Shown: positions 1 through 5,443, counted from the stretch's first letter. The stretch is DNA of 8,147 nt from DASQVO01 sp035640715 (GCA_035640715.1 DASQVO010000549.1:1-8147); one strand, 5' to 3'. A program made the numbers and translations. The notes: a model not told the origin generated them from the sequence alone.

Positions 1-278
1 CCGGCGCGGAGGTGACGGTGATTCTCGACGGCCGCAGCACGGCCGTCACCATCCCGCCGGGCCTGCCCATCCTCGACGGGGCGCAGAAGGCCCGCGCCGA
101 CCTGCCCTTCGCCTGCAAGGGCGGCGTCTGCGGCACCTGCCGGGCGCTGGTCACCCAGGGCAAGGTCACGATGCGCCGCAACTACGCGCTCGAGGATGCC
201 GAGCTCGCCGCCGGGTACGTCCTGACCTGCCAGTCCCTGCCCGCCACCGATGCGGTCACCGTCGACTACGACACCTGA
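1..278 (+). CDS. paaE: Phenylacetyl-CoA epoxidase reductase subunit PaaE, C-terminal part (5' end outside window)
   Basis: This is the plant-type [2Fe-2S] ferredoxin domain of the reductase that passes electrons from NADPH through FAD to the di-iron oxygenase PaaABCD, which epoxidises the ring of phenylacetyl-CoA in the cytosol. The cluster ligands are visible: CKGGVCGTC supplies three cysteines (Cys-x4-Cys-x2-Cys), and a fourth lies about 35 residues later in VLTCQSLP. The stretch between them, with GKVTMRRNYALED, is typical of PaaE rather than of other ferredoxin reductases. The frame stays open to the first base of the window (GAE precedes the GTG at 12), so that GTG is internal and the FAD/NADP part lies upstream. 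The gene ends in TGA at 276-278. The rest of the paa operon is presumably to the left. It converges on the von Willebrand gene, with 31 bp between the two stops. Confidence 0.9.
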   Translation, partial: GAEVTVILDGRSTAVTIPPGLPILDGAQKARADLPFACKGGVCGTCRALVTQGKVTMRRNYALEDAELAAGYVLTCQSLPATDAVTVDYDT

Positions 279-296
279 GCCCGCTGCAGCGGTCAG
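275..296. terminator. Palindrome between convergent genes, weak bidirectional terminator candidate
   Basis: A perfect 12-bp palindrome, CCGCTGCAGCGG (281-292), is flanked by CTGA (275-278) and TCAG (293-296), which can extend the stem across a 2-nt bulge. It overlaps the paaE stop and lies in the 31-bp gap between two convergent genes, where a terminator is expected. There is no T tract and essentially no loop, so the call rests on position and symmetry. Confidence 0.25.
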
Positions 297-309
297 CCTT
301 CGAGTCCGC

Positions 310-1047
310 TCATGATGTCGCTCCTTCGCTTGTACCGAGCCTGCGGGTGAATCCGGGGGGGACGATGATGTCGTCCGGTGTCAGGTCATGGATCGATGAG
401 TGCCCGAGACCAAGCAGCGCGGAGTCGATCCCGCCGCGCAGGACCCGCGCGGCAGGCACCGGCCGGCCGAGTGGCACCAGCATCGCCGCGTCGGACCAGA
501 ATGCCAGCACGGCCAGGTCGTCGCGGGCCAGTTCGGCAGCCAGCGCCCCGACCGTGGCCGCTGCCGTGCGGATCCGTTCCCCGCGCATGGAGCCGGAGAC
601 GTCCACGGCCAGCACCACCGACCGCCGGGTCCGGATCCGGTCCCGGACGATGATGTCGTCGTCCTCGGGCACCGGATGCTCGATCAGGTTTTCCAGGGTG
701 GCGTCCAGGTCGATGTCGTCTGATCCGTCGCGGTACCGGACGCTGGCCAGCTCGCCGATCCCGCGGCGGCTGGTGGTGTCGCGGCGCGGGCGGGGGATGG
801 CCAGCCGCGCCGCGATCTGCTGCGCCCGTCGCACCGCCTCGGGATCCGCCGCCGCGCCGTTGGCCGGAACGTCGAGCAATTCGGCCGGCTCGCCGGTGAG
901 GGCCGGCGCACCGTTGCCTGCTCTCGGGGCGGGCGGACGGCCACCACTGCGGGCCCGCTGGGCGCTGAACACGACGCCGCCGCCGGCTCCCGCACTGGGC
1001 AGGAAGACCGTCGGCTCGGTGTCGAGCTGCTTGGGCCGCCGCCGCAA
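310..1047 (-). CDS. Von Willebrand factor A domain protein, MoxR partner, apparently truncated at its C-terminus
   Basis: VWA proteins encoded next to MoxR ATPases act with them in maturing or inserting cofactors into target enzymes. The first ~95 residues are Pro/Ala/Arg-rich and probably disordered. A conserved-looking stretch RYRDGSDDIDLDATLENL (about 104-121) follows, then the start of the VWA fold with the metal-binding motif DVSGS at 149-153 and LAVLAFWSDAAMLVPLG after it. A whole VWA domain needs roughly 180 residues, with a downstream Thr and Asp completing the metal site. Here only about 90 residues follow DVSGS, and the tail ending TSEGATS shows neither. None of the three minus frames below 440 restores it, so a 3' deletion is likely. 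The start is uncertain: TTG at 1047 is the only start codon in frame after the ATPase stop and has no ribosome site. A TTG at 1120 overlaps that stop but is in another frame. The gene may be a pseudogene. Confidence 0.65.
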   Translation of the reverse strand: MRRRPKQLDTEPTVFLPSAGAGGGVVFSAQRARSGGRPPAPRAGNGAPALTGEPAELLDVPANGAAADPEAVRRAQQIAARLAIPRPRRDTTSRRGIGELASVRYRDGSDDIDLDATLENLIEHPVPEDDDIIVRDRIRTRRSVVLAVDVSGSMRGERIRTAAATVGALAAELARDDLAVLAFWSDAAMLVPLGRPVPAARVLRGGIDSALLGLGHSSIHDLTPDDIIVPPGFTRRLGTSEGATS

Positions 1048-1116
1048 CGGGCGGGGCCCGGCCGGGCGGTTGCCCGGCCGGGACCGGCGGACCGGCGTAT
1101 CGGCCTCGACGGCTCT

Positions 1117-2139
1117 TCAACCGGGCGCGGCCGTCGCCGGGTCCAGGAGAAAGTGATCCTCCCAGATCTGCCGCAGCACCGACTCGGGCGTGGCGTCCAC
1201 CGTTTCATCCAGGTGGATGCGGCCGGACAGGGCCACGATCATCGCGTCGAACACCGCCTCGGCGTAGGCGATCCGGGCCGTGTTGCCAGTCCGGGCCGGG
1301 CCGTTACCGCCGGTGTCGCGTATTCCCCGCAGCCCCAGCAGCTCACCGGCCACCAGGGTCAGGTCGATCGCGCCGCGGACGCTGCTGCCCTGGCGCACGT
1401 CGGGGTGCACCCGGGTGGCCCGGGTCACGGCGACGGCGTCCCGGCGCAGGACGTCGGCGGCCTCCGGCGGCGCCTGCTCGCCGGACAGGCTGGCGCGCAG
1501 GGTGACGATGCCAACTTCGGCCTGCTCGTCCTGGTAGGTCACAGCCAGGCGGCAGAGCCGGTCGTGCACGCTGGTCGACAGCCGGGTCGTGCCGACATTG
1601 TCGAACGGGTTCATCGACGCGATCACCCGGAACGTCGGCCGCGCGGTCACCCGGCCCACTCTGGGCACCGCGACCTCTCGTTCGGCCATCGCGGTGAGCA
1701 AGGTGTTGATGGTGTCTTCGGGAGCGCGGTTGAACTCCTCGATGTACAGGAAGCCGCCTTCCCGCATCGCCTCCAGCAGCGGGCCGTCCACGAAGTTCTC
1801 CGGGCTGTAGTCCTCACGCAGCACCCGCGCCGGGTTGTGGTGCCCCACCAGCTTGGCCGGGGTCAGGTCGGCGTTGCCCTCCACGAAGACCAGCGGGATG
1901 CCCCATTCGGCGGTGATGGCCCGCAGCAAGGTGCTCTTGGAGGTGCCGGGCGGCCCCTCCAGGAGCATGTCCCGGCCGGCCGCGACCGCAGCCAGCACCA
2001 GGTCCAGTTCCCGCTCGCGGCCCACCAGCCGCCTCGCGATCCGGGCCCTGGCCTCCGCTACCCGCTGCGGCGCGGTGACCTCTCGGCCGTCTTCCGTCCG
2101 GGTGCTCCCGTTCATCGCACCTGCCACCTGGCTGGTCAC
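1117..2139 (-). CDS. MoxR-family AAA+ ATPase
   Basis: This is a cytosolic AAA+ ATPase of the MoxR clade, chaperone-like enzymes that usually work with a VWA-domain partner, here the next gene downstream. The motifs are complete. Walker A is GPPGTSKST at 62-70. A Walker B-like strand, FLYIEEFNRAPED, is at 129-141, with Glu-Glu where most relatives have Asp-Glu. Sensor 1 lies in VIASMNPFDNVG at 171-182, and SVHDRL at 189-194 carries the arginine that usually contacts a neighbouring subunit. A C-terminal lid follows. The length of 340 residues is normal for the family. Two starts are possible. GTG at 2139 overlaps the stop of the upstream dehydrogenase fragment (GTGA), suggesting ancestral translational coupling. 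ATG at 2115 has a better ribosome site (AGGTGG, 8 nt upstream) and would give 332 residues. Because the upstream gene has lost its own start, the ATG may be the one used now. The substrate enzyme is unknown. Confidence 0.88.
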   Translation of the reverse strand: MTSQVAGAMNGSTRTEDGREVTAPQRVAEARARIARRLVGRERELDLVLAAVAAGRDMLLEGPPGTSKSTLLRAITAEWGIPLVFVEGNADLTPAKLVGHHNPARVLREDYSPENFVDGPLLEAMREGGFLYIEEFNRAPEDTINTLLTAMAEREVAVPRVGRVTARPTFRVIASMNPFDNVGTTRLSTSVHDRLCRLAVTYQDEQAEVGIVTLRASLSGEQAPPEAADVLRRDAVAVTRATRVHPDVRQGSSVRGAIDLTLVAGELLGLRGIRDTGGNGPARTGNTARIAYAEAVFDAMIVALSGRIHLDETVDATPESVLRQIWEDHFLLDPATAAPG

Positions 2140-2342
2140 TTGGCCAGCTGCCCGGCATCAATTGACAGGGTCACGCCGGTGACGTAACGGGACTCGTCTG
2201 AGGCCAGCCACAGCACGGCGTTGGAGATGTCGGCCGGCTTGACACATTGGGTCGGGAGCGCGTTGAGCGTCTGGAACCGCTCGCCCAGCCGCTCGCTGGT
2301 GTGGTCTTTCTCGTCCAGGGGCGCGGCGCCGCCGCGGGGAGC
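2136..2342 (-). pseudogene. C-terminal fragment of a short-chain dehydrogenase/reductase (SDR), mycofactocin-coupled type likely
   Basis: This 68-codon frame lies between two stops and holds the end of an SDR. QTLNALP is followed by KPADISNAVLWLASDES, then RYVTGVTLSIDAG, and it stops at TGA 2138-2136. The pattern ADISNAVLWLASDE...YVTGVTL..DAG is the conserved C-terminal helix and last strand of NAD(P)-dependent SDRs. In my recollection it is closest to the carveol-dehydrogenase-like, mycofactocin-coupled subfamily, whose members hold their nicotinamide tightly. The Rossmann motif TGxxxGxG and the catalytic Ser-Tyr-Lys are absent. The frame has no usable start codon before residue 43 and begins right after a TGA at 2345-2343. 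The fragment follows mftA by 13 bp and precedes the ATPase with an overlapping stop/start. I read it as the remnant left by a deletion that removed the gene's first ~200 codons, probably together with mft genes. Confidence 0.75.
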
Positions 2343-2355
2343 TCACCTCATCGCC

Positions 2356-2490
2356 TCAGTAGACGCCGCACATACCATCGATGGAGACCTCCTCCACCAG
2401 CAGATCGGCATCTACCAGTTGGCCGGCCTCGTCCTCGCCGACGTCAAGATCGCCGGACCGTCCGGTGCTGACAAGAGGTTCATCCACCAT
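2356..2490 (-). CDS. mftA: Mycofactocin precursor peptide MftA
   Basis: This small gene encodes a 44-residue ribosomally made peptide. It is acidic (LDVGEDEAGQLVDADLL) and ends in LVEEVSIDGMCGVY, the conserved C-terminus of MftA. In characterised systems MftB binds the leader, the radical SAM enzyme MftC decarboxylates the last Tyr and cross-links it to Val, MftE releases the Val-Tyr piece, and MftD and MftF convert it to the redox cofactor mycofactocin. Here the core residues are Gly42-Val43-Tyr44, intact and directly followed by TGA (2358-2356). ATG at 2490 is preceded by AGGAG (2501-2497) with a 6-nt spacer, a strong ribosome site. A GTG one codon upstream is a less likely start. It is divergent from mftR, as in mycobacteria. 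The oddity is downstream: instead of mftB there is a decapitated SDR. None of mftB-F lies in this window, so the peptide can only be matured if those genes are elsewhere. Confidence 0.93.
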   Translation of the reverse strand: MVDEPLVSTGRSGDLDVGEDEAGQLVDADLLVEEVSIDGMCGVY

Positions 2491-2511
2491 CACATGCTCC
2501 TGACGACGGGG

Positions 2512-2563
2512 AACGAGCTACACGAGCAACGAGGTGCTACACAGGCAACGAGCTATACGAGCA
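2512..2563. repeat. 17-bp direct repeat in the mftA/mftR divergent promoter region, candidate MftR operator
   Basis: AACGAGCTACACGAGCA (2512-2528) recurs as AACGAGCTATACGAGCA (2547-2563), 16 of 17 bases identical, with starts 35 bp apart. Within them the pentamer ACGAG occurs five times (2513, 2522, 2529, 2548, 2557), and GCTACAC also occurs twice. The array fills the space between the mftA start and the mftR start, and the second copy falls between the predicted mftR -35 and -10. A TetR-type protein repressing its own divergent promoters would bind here. The repeats are direct rather than palindromic, which is unusual for a TetR dimer, so the exact operator remains an inference. Confidence 0.5.
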
Positions 2564-2570
2564 GTGTAAT
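2542..2570 (+). promoter_or_regulatory. Candidate mftR promoter
   Basis: TGTAAT at 2565-2570 matches the -10 consensus in five of six positions and stands out in a GC-rich region. Seventeen bases upstream is CAGGCA (2542-2547), a poor -35. A start near 2577 would leave a leader of about 25 nt before the GTG of mftR. The second repeat copy lies exactly in the spacer, compatible with autorepression. No convincing promoter was found for mftA on the other strand. Confidence 0.35.
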
Positions 2571-2601
2571 GGCACCGAGTGCAGAATGGAACAAAAGTAG
2601 C

Positions 2602-3276
2602 GTGACAGTCATAACGGGCGAAGCCGACGATGAGAGACCCCGTGGCGGCCGGCCGCCTGCGACCTCGCGCTCGGAGCTGGAACGGTTGGCGTACCAGCTG
2701 TTCGACAAGCACGGGTTCGACGAGACCAGCATCGACGACATCACCGCGGCCGCGGGAATCGCGCGGCGTACGTTCTTCCGCTACTACCCGTCGAAGTCCG
2801 ATCTCGTGTGGGGTGACTTCGACCAGCAGTGCGACCGGCTCCGCCGGTGGTTCAATGCCGTCCCGGCCGAGATACCGATGATGGAGGCGATCCATCAGGC
2901 CGTCCTGGAGTTCAACCGGCTCCCGCCGGGCCAGGAGAGGGCACACCGGCGGCGGCTCGGCCTCATCCTCGGCGTGCCCAGCCTGCTGGCCAACTCCACC
3001 CTGCGTTTCGCGCAATGGCGTGCCGAGGTGGCCGCCTTCGCCGCGCGGCGGCTCTGTCTCGCTCCCGGCGACCTGCTGCCCCAGGTGATCGGCTACAGCG
3101 CGCTGGGTGCCTCGCTCGCGGCATACGAGCAGTGGCTGCGCGACGAGGACGCCGACCTGATATCACTGCTGGATGAGGCGCTGGGAGAGCTGGCGATCGG
3201 CTTCGATCACCACGACAGCGTCAAGGACTCAGAGGAGTCCAGCGTGCGAGTGCGGGGAGCGGCGCGCCGGCCCTAG
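2602..3276 (+). CDS. mftR: TetR-family transcriptional regulator, mycofactocin system type (MftR)
   Basis: This cytosolic DNA-binding repressor has 224 residues, normal for TetR proteins. After a basic N-terminal arm (RPRGGRPP), the helix-turn-helix spans about 42-63 (TSIDDITAAAGIARRTFFRY) and is followed by YPSKSDLVWGDFD. The sequence RRTFFRYYPSK.D.VWGDF is a hallmark of MftR. A variable ligand-binding domain fills the rest, with a hydrophilic tail after about residue 200. GTG at 2602 is chosen because it lies just ahead of the basic arm and after the predicted -10. A GGA 11 nt upstream is a weak ribosome site. An in-frame ATG at 2569 would overlap the -10 and the frame continues open upstream, but that part is antisense to mftA. 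In mycobacteria MftR represses the mft promoter and is released by long-chain acyl-CoA. The divergent arrangement with mftA and the repeats between them support the same job here. Confidence 0.85.
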   Translation: MTVITGEADDERPRGGRPPATSRSELERLAYQLFDKHGFDETSIDDITAAAGIARRTFFRYYPSKSDLVWGDFDQQCDRLRRWFNAVPAEIPMMEAIHQAVLEFNRLPPGQERAHRRRLGLILGVPSLLANSTLRFAQWRAEVAAFAARRLCLAPGDLLPQVIGYSALGASLAAYEQWLRDEDADLISLLDEALGELAIGFDHHDSVKDSEESSVRVRGAARRP

Positions 3277-3290
3277 CGCCCAGGCGGGCG
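3277..3290 (+). terminator. Small GC hairpin directly after mftR
   Basis: CGCCC (3277-3281) and GGGCG (3286-3290) can form a 5-bp stem with a 4-nt loop immediately after the mftR stop. There is no T tract. It could slow or end mftR transcription, but readthrough into the thioesterase 72 bp further on is equally possible. Confidence 0.25.
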
Positions 3291-3361
3291 TCCTCATGTC
3301 TGTCCCGCGGCCTGATGGCTGATGCCGAGTGCCAGGTCGACGTGCTGGCCCGTCAGGCATC

Positions 3362-4192
3362 ATGGCAGGCGTGACCGATCTCCCTCCTGCCTATTACCTG
3401 CCGCTCGGCGACAACCGCTTCGAGCCTACGGAGGCGACGGCGAGCCCATGGGACGCCGCTGCCCAGCACGGCGGACCGCCCACCGCCTTGCTCACCGCCT
3501 GCCTCGACGACGCCTTCGGGCGCCCGGAGTTGCGCGTGGCCCGCATCGGCGTGGACTTCCTGGGCCCGGTGCCACGCACCCCGGTACGCGTCCAGGTGGA
3601 GCTGCTGCGGCCGGGACGGCGCACGCAGCTGAGCGAGGCCAGCCTGTGGGCCGGTGAACGCCGGGTGGCCGTGGCGCGCGTGTGGCACCTGGCGACCGGT
3701 CCCGGTCCGGGCGACGGTGACGGCCGGGCCGGCGGGACGGCCGGAGAGAACGGAACACCCGCCGATCTCCCCGGCCCACAGCCGCAGCGGTACTTCGGCG
3801 ATGACGACGAGTGGGGCTACGGCCGGGCCATCGAGTGGCGGACGGTCTCCGGCGGTTACTCAAGCGCCACCGGGACCGGCGACGTGTGGACGCGGGTGCA
3901 GATCCCGCTGATTGCCGGGCGCCCGCTCGACGGGCTGGCGCGCTTCGTGGTGGTGGCCGACTCCGCCAACGGGCTCAGCGCCCCGCTGAGCTTCCGCGAA
4001 TGGCTGTTCATCCCTCCGGGGGTGACCATGCATCTGCACCGCTACCCGGTGGGGGACTGGGTCCGCCTGACGGCGAGCTCGGATCCCGGCCGTGATGGTA
4101 TCGGGTTGACCGAGGGCACGCTGGCCGACGTCGCCGGCCGCTGCGGCACCGTCACCCAGCCCCTGCTGGTGGCGCCGCGCGCCGACCGATAG
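3362..4192 (+). CDS. Acyl-CoA thioesterase, double hot-dog (TesB-like / 4HBT_3) family
   Basis: This protein of 276 residues is predicted to hydrolyse acyl-CoA to free acid and CoA in the cytosol. The first hot-dog unit (about 10-120) contains FEPTEATASPWDAAAQHGG and PPTALL at 39-44, the usual substrate-helix region, then RIGVDFLGPVP at 61-71. A Gly/Asp-rich linker (about 113-140) leads to the second hot-dog. That unit has ADSANGLSAPL (199-209), where TesB-type enzymes carry an active-site Asp, and the terminal GIGLTEGTLAD pattern at 246-256. ATG at 3362 has an AGG about 4 nt upstream. GTG at 3371 gives a product three residues shorter, and the GTG at 3329 adds residues without family resemblance. 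It follows mftR on the same strand after 85 bp. Because MftR is thought to sense acyl-CoA, this enzyme might adjust the signal, though its chain-length preference cannot be read from the sequence. Confidence 0.75.
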   Translation: MAGVTDLPPAYYLPLGDNRFEPTEATASPWDAAAQHGGPPTALLTACLDDAFGRPELRVARIGVDFLGPVPRTPVRVQVELLRPGRRTQLSEASLWAGERRVAVARVWHLATGPGPGDGDGRAGGTAGENGTPADLPGPQPQRYFGDDDEWGYGRAIEWRTVSGGYSSATGTGDVWTRVQIPLIAGRPLDGLARFVVVADSANGLSAPLSFREWLFIPPGVTMHLHRYPVGDWVRLTASSDPGRDGIGLTEGTLADVAGRCGTVTQPLLVAPRADR

Positions 4193-4207
4193 GCCCCGTG
4201 TTCTCGC

Positions 4208-4235
4208 TCAGCGCCCGGCACCCGGGGCACGCTGA
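4208..4235 (+). terminator. Hairpin after the thioesterase gene
   Basis: TCAGCG (4208-4213) pairs with CGCTGA (4230-4235), and CCC (4214-4216) pairs inside with GGG (4225-4227), leaving a 2-nt bulge and an 8-nt loop. It starts 15 nt after the thioesterase stop. There is no U tract, which is common for actinobacterial terminators, so confidence is modest. Confidence 0.35.
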
Positions 4236-4432
4236 CCGGGATCTGCTGGCTGGCCTCGCCGGGTCGTACGCCTCTAAAAGCCGTACAAAGCCGGGCTCGC
4301 CGTTAGTCACTCCGATCCCAGCGTTCCTTCTACCGAGTCCGGCTGAGTCGGCGGCTCAGCTGAGGCCGCAGCCGCGCGACATCGGAAGACAGATCTGCGT
4401 TCGGCAGCCAACGGTCGAGGCCAGCGCGGTCC

Positions 4433-4462
4433 TTGACACATTCACCGTGGGCGATGCAGGCT
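4433..4462 (+). promoter_or_regulatory. Candidate sigma-70-type promoter of the MBL-HOT-fmdB-FAD operon
   Basis: TTGACA at 4433-4438 is a perfect -35 hexamer. Eighteen bases later CAGGCT (4457-4462) fits the relaxed actinobacterial -10 (A at position 2, T at position 6). Transcription starting near 4469 would give a leader of about 115 nt before the ATG at 4584. It is the only strong -35 in the interval and reads towards four closely spaced genes. Confidence 0.5.
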
Positions 4463-4472
4463 GTGAAACAGC
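4460..4472. repeat. Short inverted repeat at the presumed transcription start, candidate operator
   Basis: GCTGT-GAA-ACAGC is a perfect 5+3+5 inverted repeat that overlaps the predicted -10 and start site. A second pair, ATGC (4454-4457) and GCAT (4471-4474), flanks it around a slightly different centre. A repressor bound here would block the promoter. The element is short and could be chance. Confidence 0.3.
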
Positions 4473-4583
4473 ATATTTGGCCGTACATTTATCTGGTCGC
4501 AATCACGCTGGGCCGCTGAATGCCGGCCCGGTCGAACTCAGACCGCGACGCCGGTCCCGGCCAGATTCAGCGGGGGGTCCAGC

Positions 4584-5396
4584 ATGGGCACAGGCACGAC
4601 CGTCACCATCCTTCCGTGCGGGGCGATGACCGCCGACATCACCTGGCTGCTTCTCGCGCCTGGCCGGGCGATGCGCAGCCGCCAGAACAAGCACCTGCCA
4701 GCGGAGTGGGTCGACGTGCCCACCCACTGTGTGCTGGTGGACACGCCCGATGGCAGGCTGCTGTGGGACACCAGCTGCCCGCGGGACTGGGAGCAGCGGT
4801 GGGCCCCGACCGGCCTGCAGGACTTCTTCCCCTACGACAAGGTCTCCGAGGAGGAGTACCTCGACTCGCGGCTGAAGCAGCTTGGTCTCGCCCCCGGTGA
4901 CATCGACTACGTGGTCTTTTCCCACCTGCACTTCGACCACGCGGGCAACGCCCATATGTTCAAGGACTCGGGCACACGGCTCGTGTGCAGCGACGCGGAG
5001 AAGGAATTCGCGTTCGGCTTCGAAGGCGCCTTCACCGGCGCGCACATCAAGTCCGACTACCAGGACCTCGGGTTTGAGACGGTGTCCGGTGACGCGGACT
5101 TCCTGCCCGGCGTCAGCTTTATCCAGACCCCGGGGCACACGCCCGGCAGCATGTCGATGCGGGTCGACCTGCCCGAGACCGGCACGATGATCTTCACGGC
5201 CGATGCGGTCTACATGGGTGCCAGCTACGGGCCGCCCGTGGTGCCCGCGGCGATCGTCAACAACCTGGAGCAGTTCTATTCCTCGGTCGAGAAGCTACGT
5301 GCCATCGCGACCGAGACCAACGCGACCCTGGTATTCGGGCACGACCCCGAGCAGATCAGGCAACTGCGCGTCGCGCCGGCCGGCAGTTACCGATGA
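4584..5396 (+). CDS. Metallo-beta-lactamase-fold hydrolase, N-acyl-homoserine-lactonase-like family
   Basis: This is a 270-residue single-domain enzyme with all the dinuclear zinc ligands of the family: HLHFDH at 114-119, His185 in TPGHTPGS, Asp207 in FTADAV and His253 in FGHD. The long N-terminal insert with DTSCPRDW, and the spacing of the ligands, resemble the AiiA/AttM lactonase branch more than glyoxalase II or beta-lactamases. The chemistry is therefore probably hydrolysis of a lactone or another ester in the cytosol. There is no signal peptide. The ATG at 4584 has a G-rich stretch (4572-4577) 6 nt upstream as ribosome site. The stop at 5394-5396 is 47 bp before the next start. As first gene of the operon it may open a lactone to a hydroxyacid for the dehydrogenases that follow. 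Quorum quenching is possible but not implied by the context. Confidence 0.78.
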   Translation: MGTGTTVTILPCGAMTADITWLLLAPGRAMRSRQNKHLPAEWVDVPTHCVLVDTPDGRLLWDTSCPRDWEQRWAPTGLQDFFPYDKVSEEEYLDSRLKQLGLAPGDIDYVVFSHLHFDHAGNAHMFKDSGTRLVCSDAEKEFAFGFEGAFTGAHIKSDYQDLGFETVSGDADFLPGVSFIQTPGHTPGSMSMRVDLPETGTMIFTADAVYMGASYGPPVVPAAIVNNLEQFYSSVEKLRAIATETNATLVFGHDPEQIRQLRVAPAGSYR

Positions 5397-5430
5397 GCCT
5401 GCCCTTACCCAGACCGCCGTTTTCTCCGCC

Positions 5431-5438
5431 GAAAGGAG
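5431..5438 (+). promoter_or_regulatory. Ribosome binding site fixing the HOT start
   Basis: GAAAGGAG lies 5 nt upstream of ATG 5444. This is the best Shine-Dalgarno match among the operon's starts. It decides against the in-frame ATG at 5393, which overlaps the MBL stop (ATGA) and would add 17 residues rich in Pro and Leu that do not belong to the family. Confidence 0.75.
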
Positions 5439-5443
5439 CCGCG

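Larger units (their letters stand above)
4193..4583. other. Non-coding interval between thioesterase and MBL operon
   Basis: These 391 bp hold no convincing gene. An open frame through the region (4198-4629) resembles nothing recognisable and runs into the MBL gene out of frame. From left to right the interval holds a possible terminator hairpin (4208-4235), a 10-bp palindrome CTCAGCTGAG (4355-4364), a promoter-like element (4433-4462), a short inverted repeat (4460-4472), and a conspicuous AT-rich patch (4463-4500). The last of these probably belongs to the control region of the downstream operon. Confidence 0.6.

Noticed and set aside
347..2187. Long plus-strand frames opposite the VWA and MoxR genes
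   Set aside because: Low-complexity Arg/Ser/Pro or Gly/His-rich translations, as expected from the antisense of GC-rich genes. The minus strand carries recognisable AAA+ and VWA motifs.
2158..2346. 62-codon minus-strand frame starting with GTG just after mftA, at the position expected for mftB
   Set aside because: It is Arg/Pro-rich without MftB character and overlaps, in another frame, the SDR tail, whose sequence is clearly conserved. It is a shadow frame.
2512..2570. Repeat cluster as a CRISPR array
   Set aside because: Only two 17-bp copies 35 bp apart with sub-repeats inside the spacer, no cas genes, and located in a divergent promoter. An operator is more sensible.
2221..2601. N-terminal extension of the mftR frame upstream to 2221
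   Set aside because: It runs antisense over mftA and the SDR fragment, has no TetR resemblance, and would move the start ahead of the promoter. The DNA-binding domain begins only after 2602.
4198..4629. 143-codon plus-strand frame in the gap before the MBL gene
   Set aside because: No ribosome site, no recognisable motif, overlaps the MBL start in another frame, and covers promoter-like and AT-rich DNA.
5393..5443. HOT start at ATG 5393 overlapping the MBL stop
   Set aside because: The added 17 residues are Pro-rich and unlike the family. ATG 5444 has a strong GAAAGGAG ribosome site.
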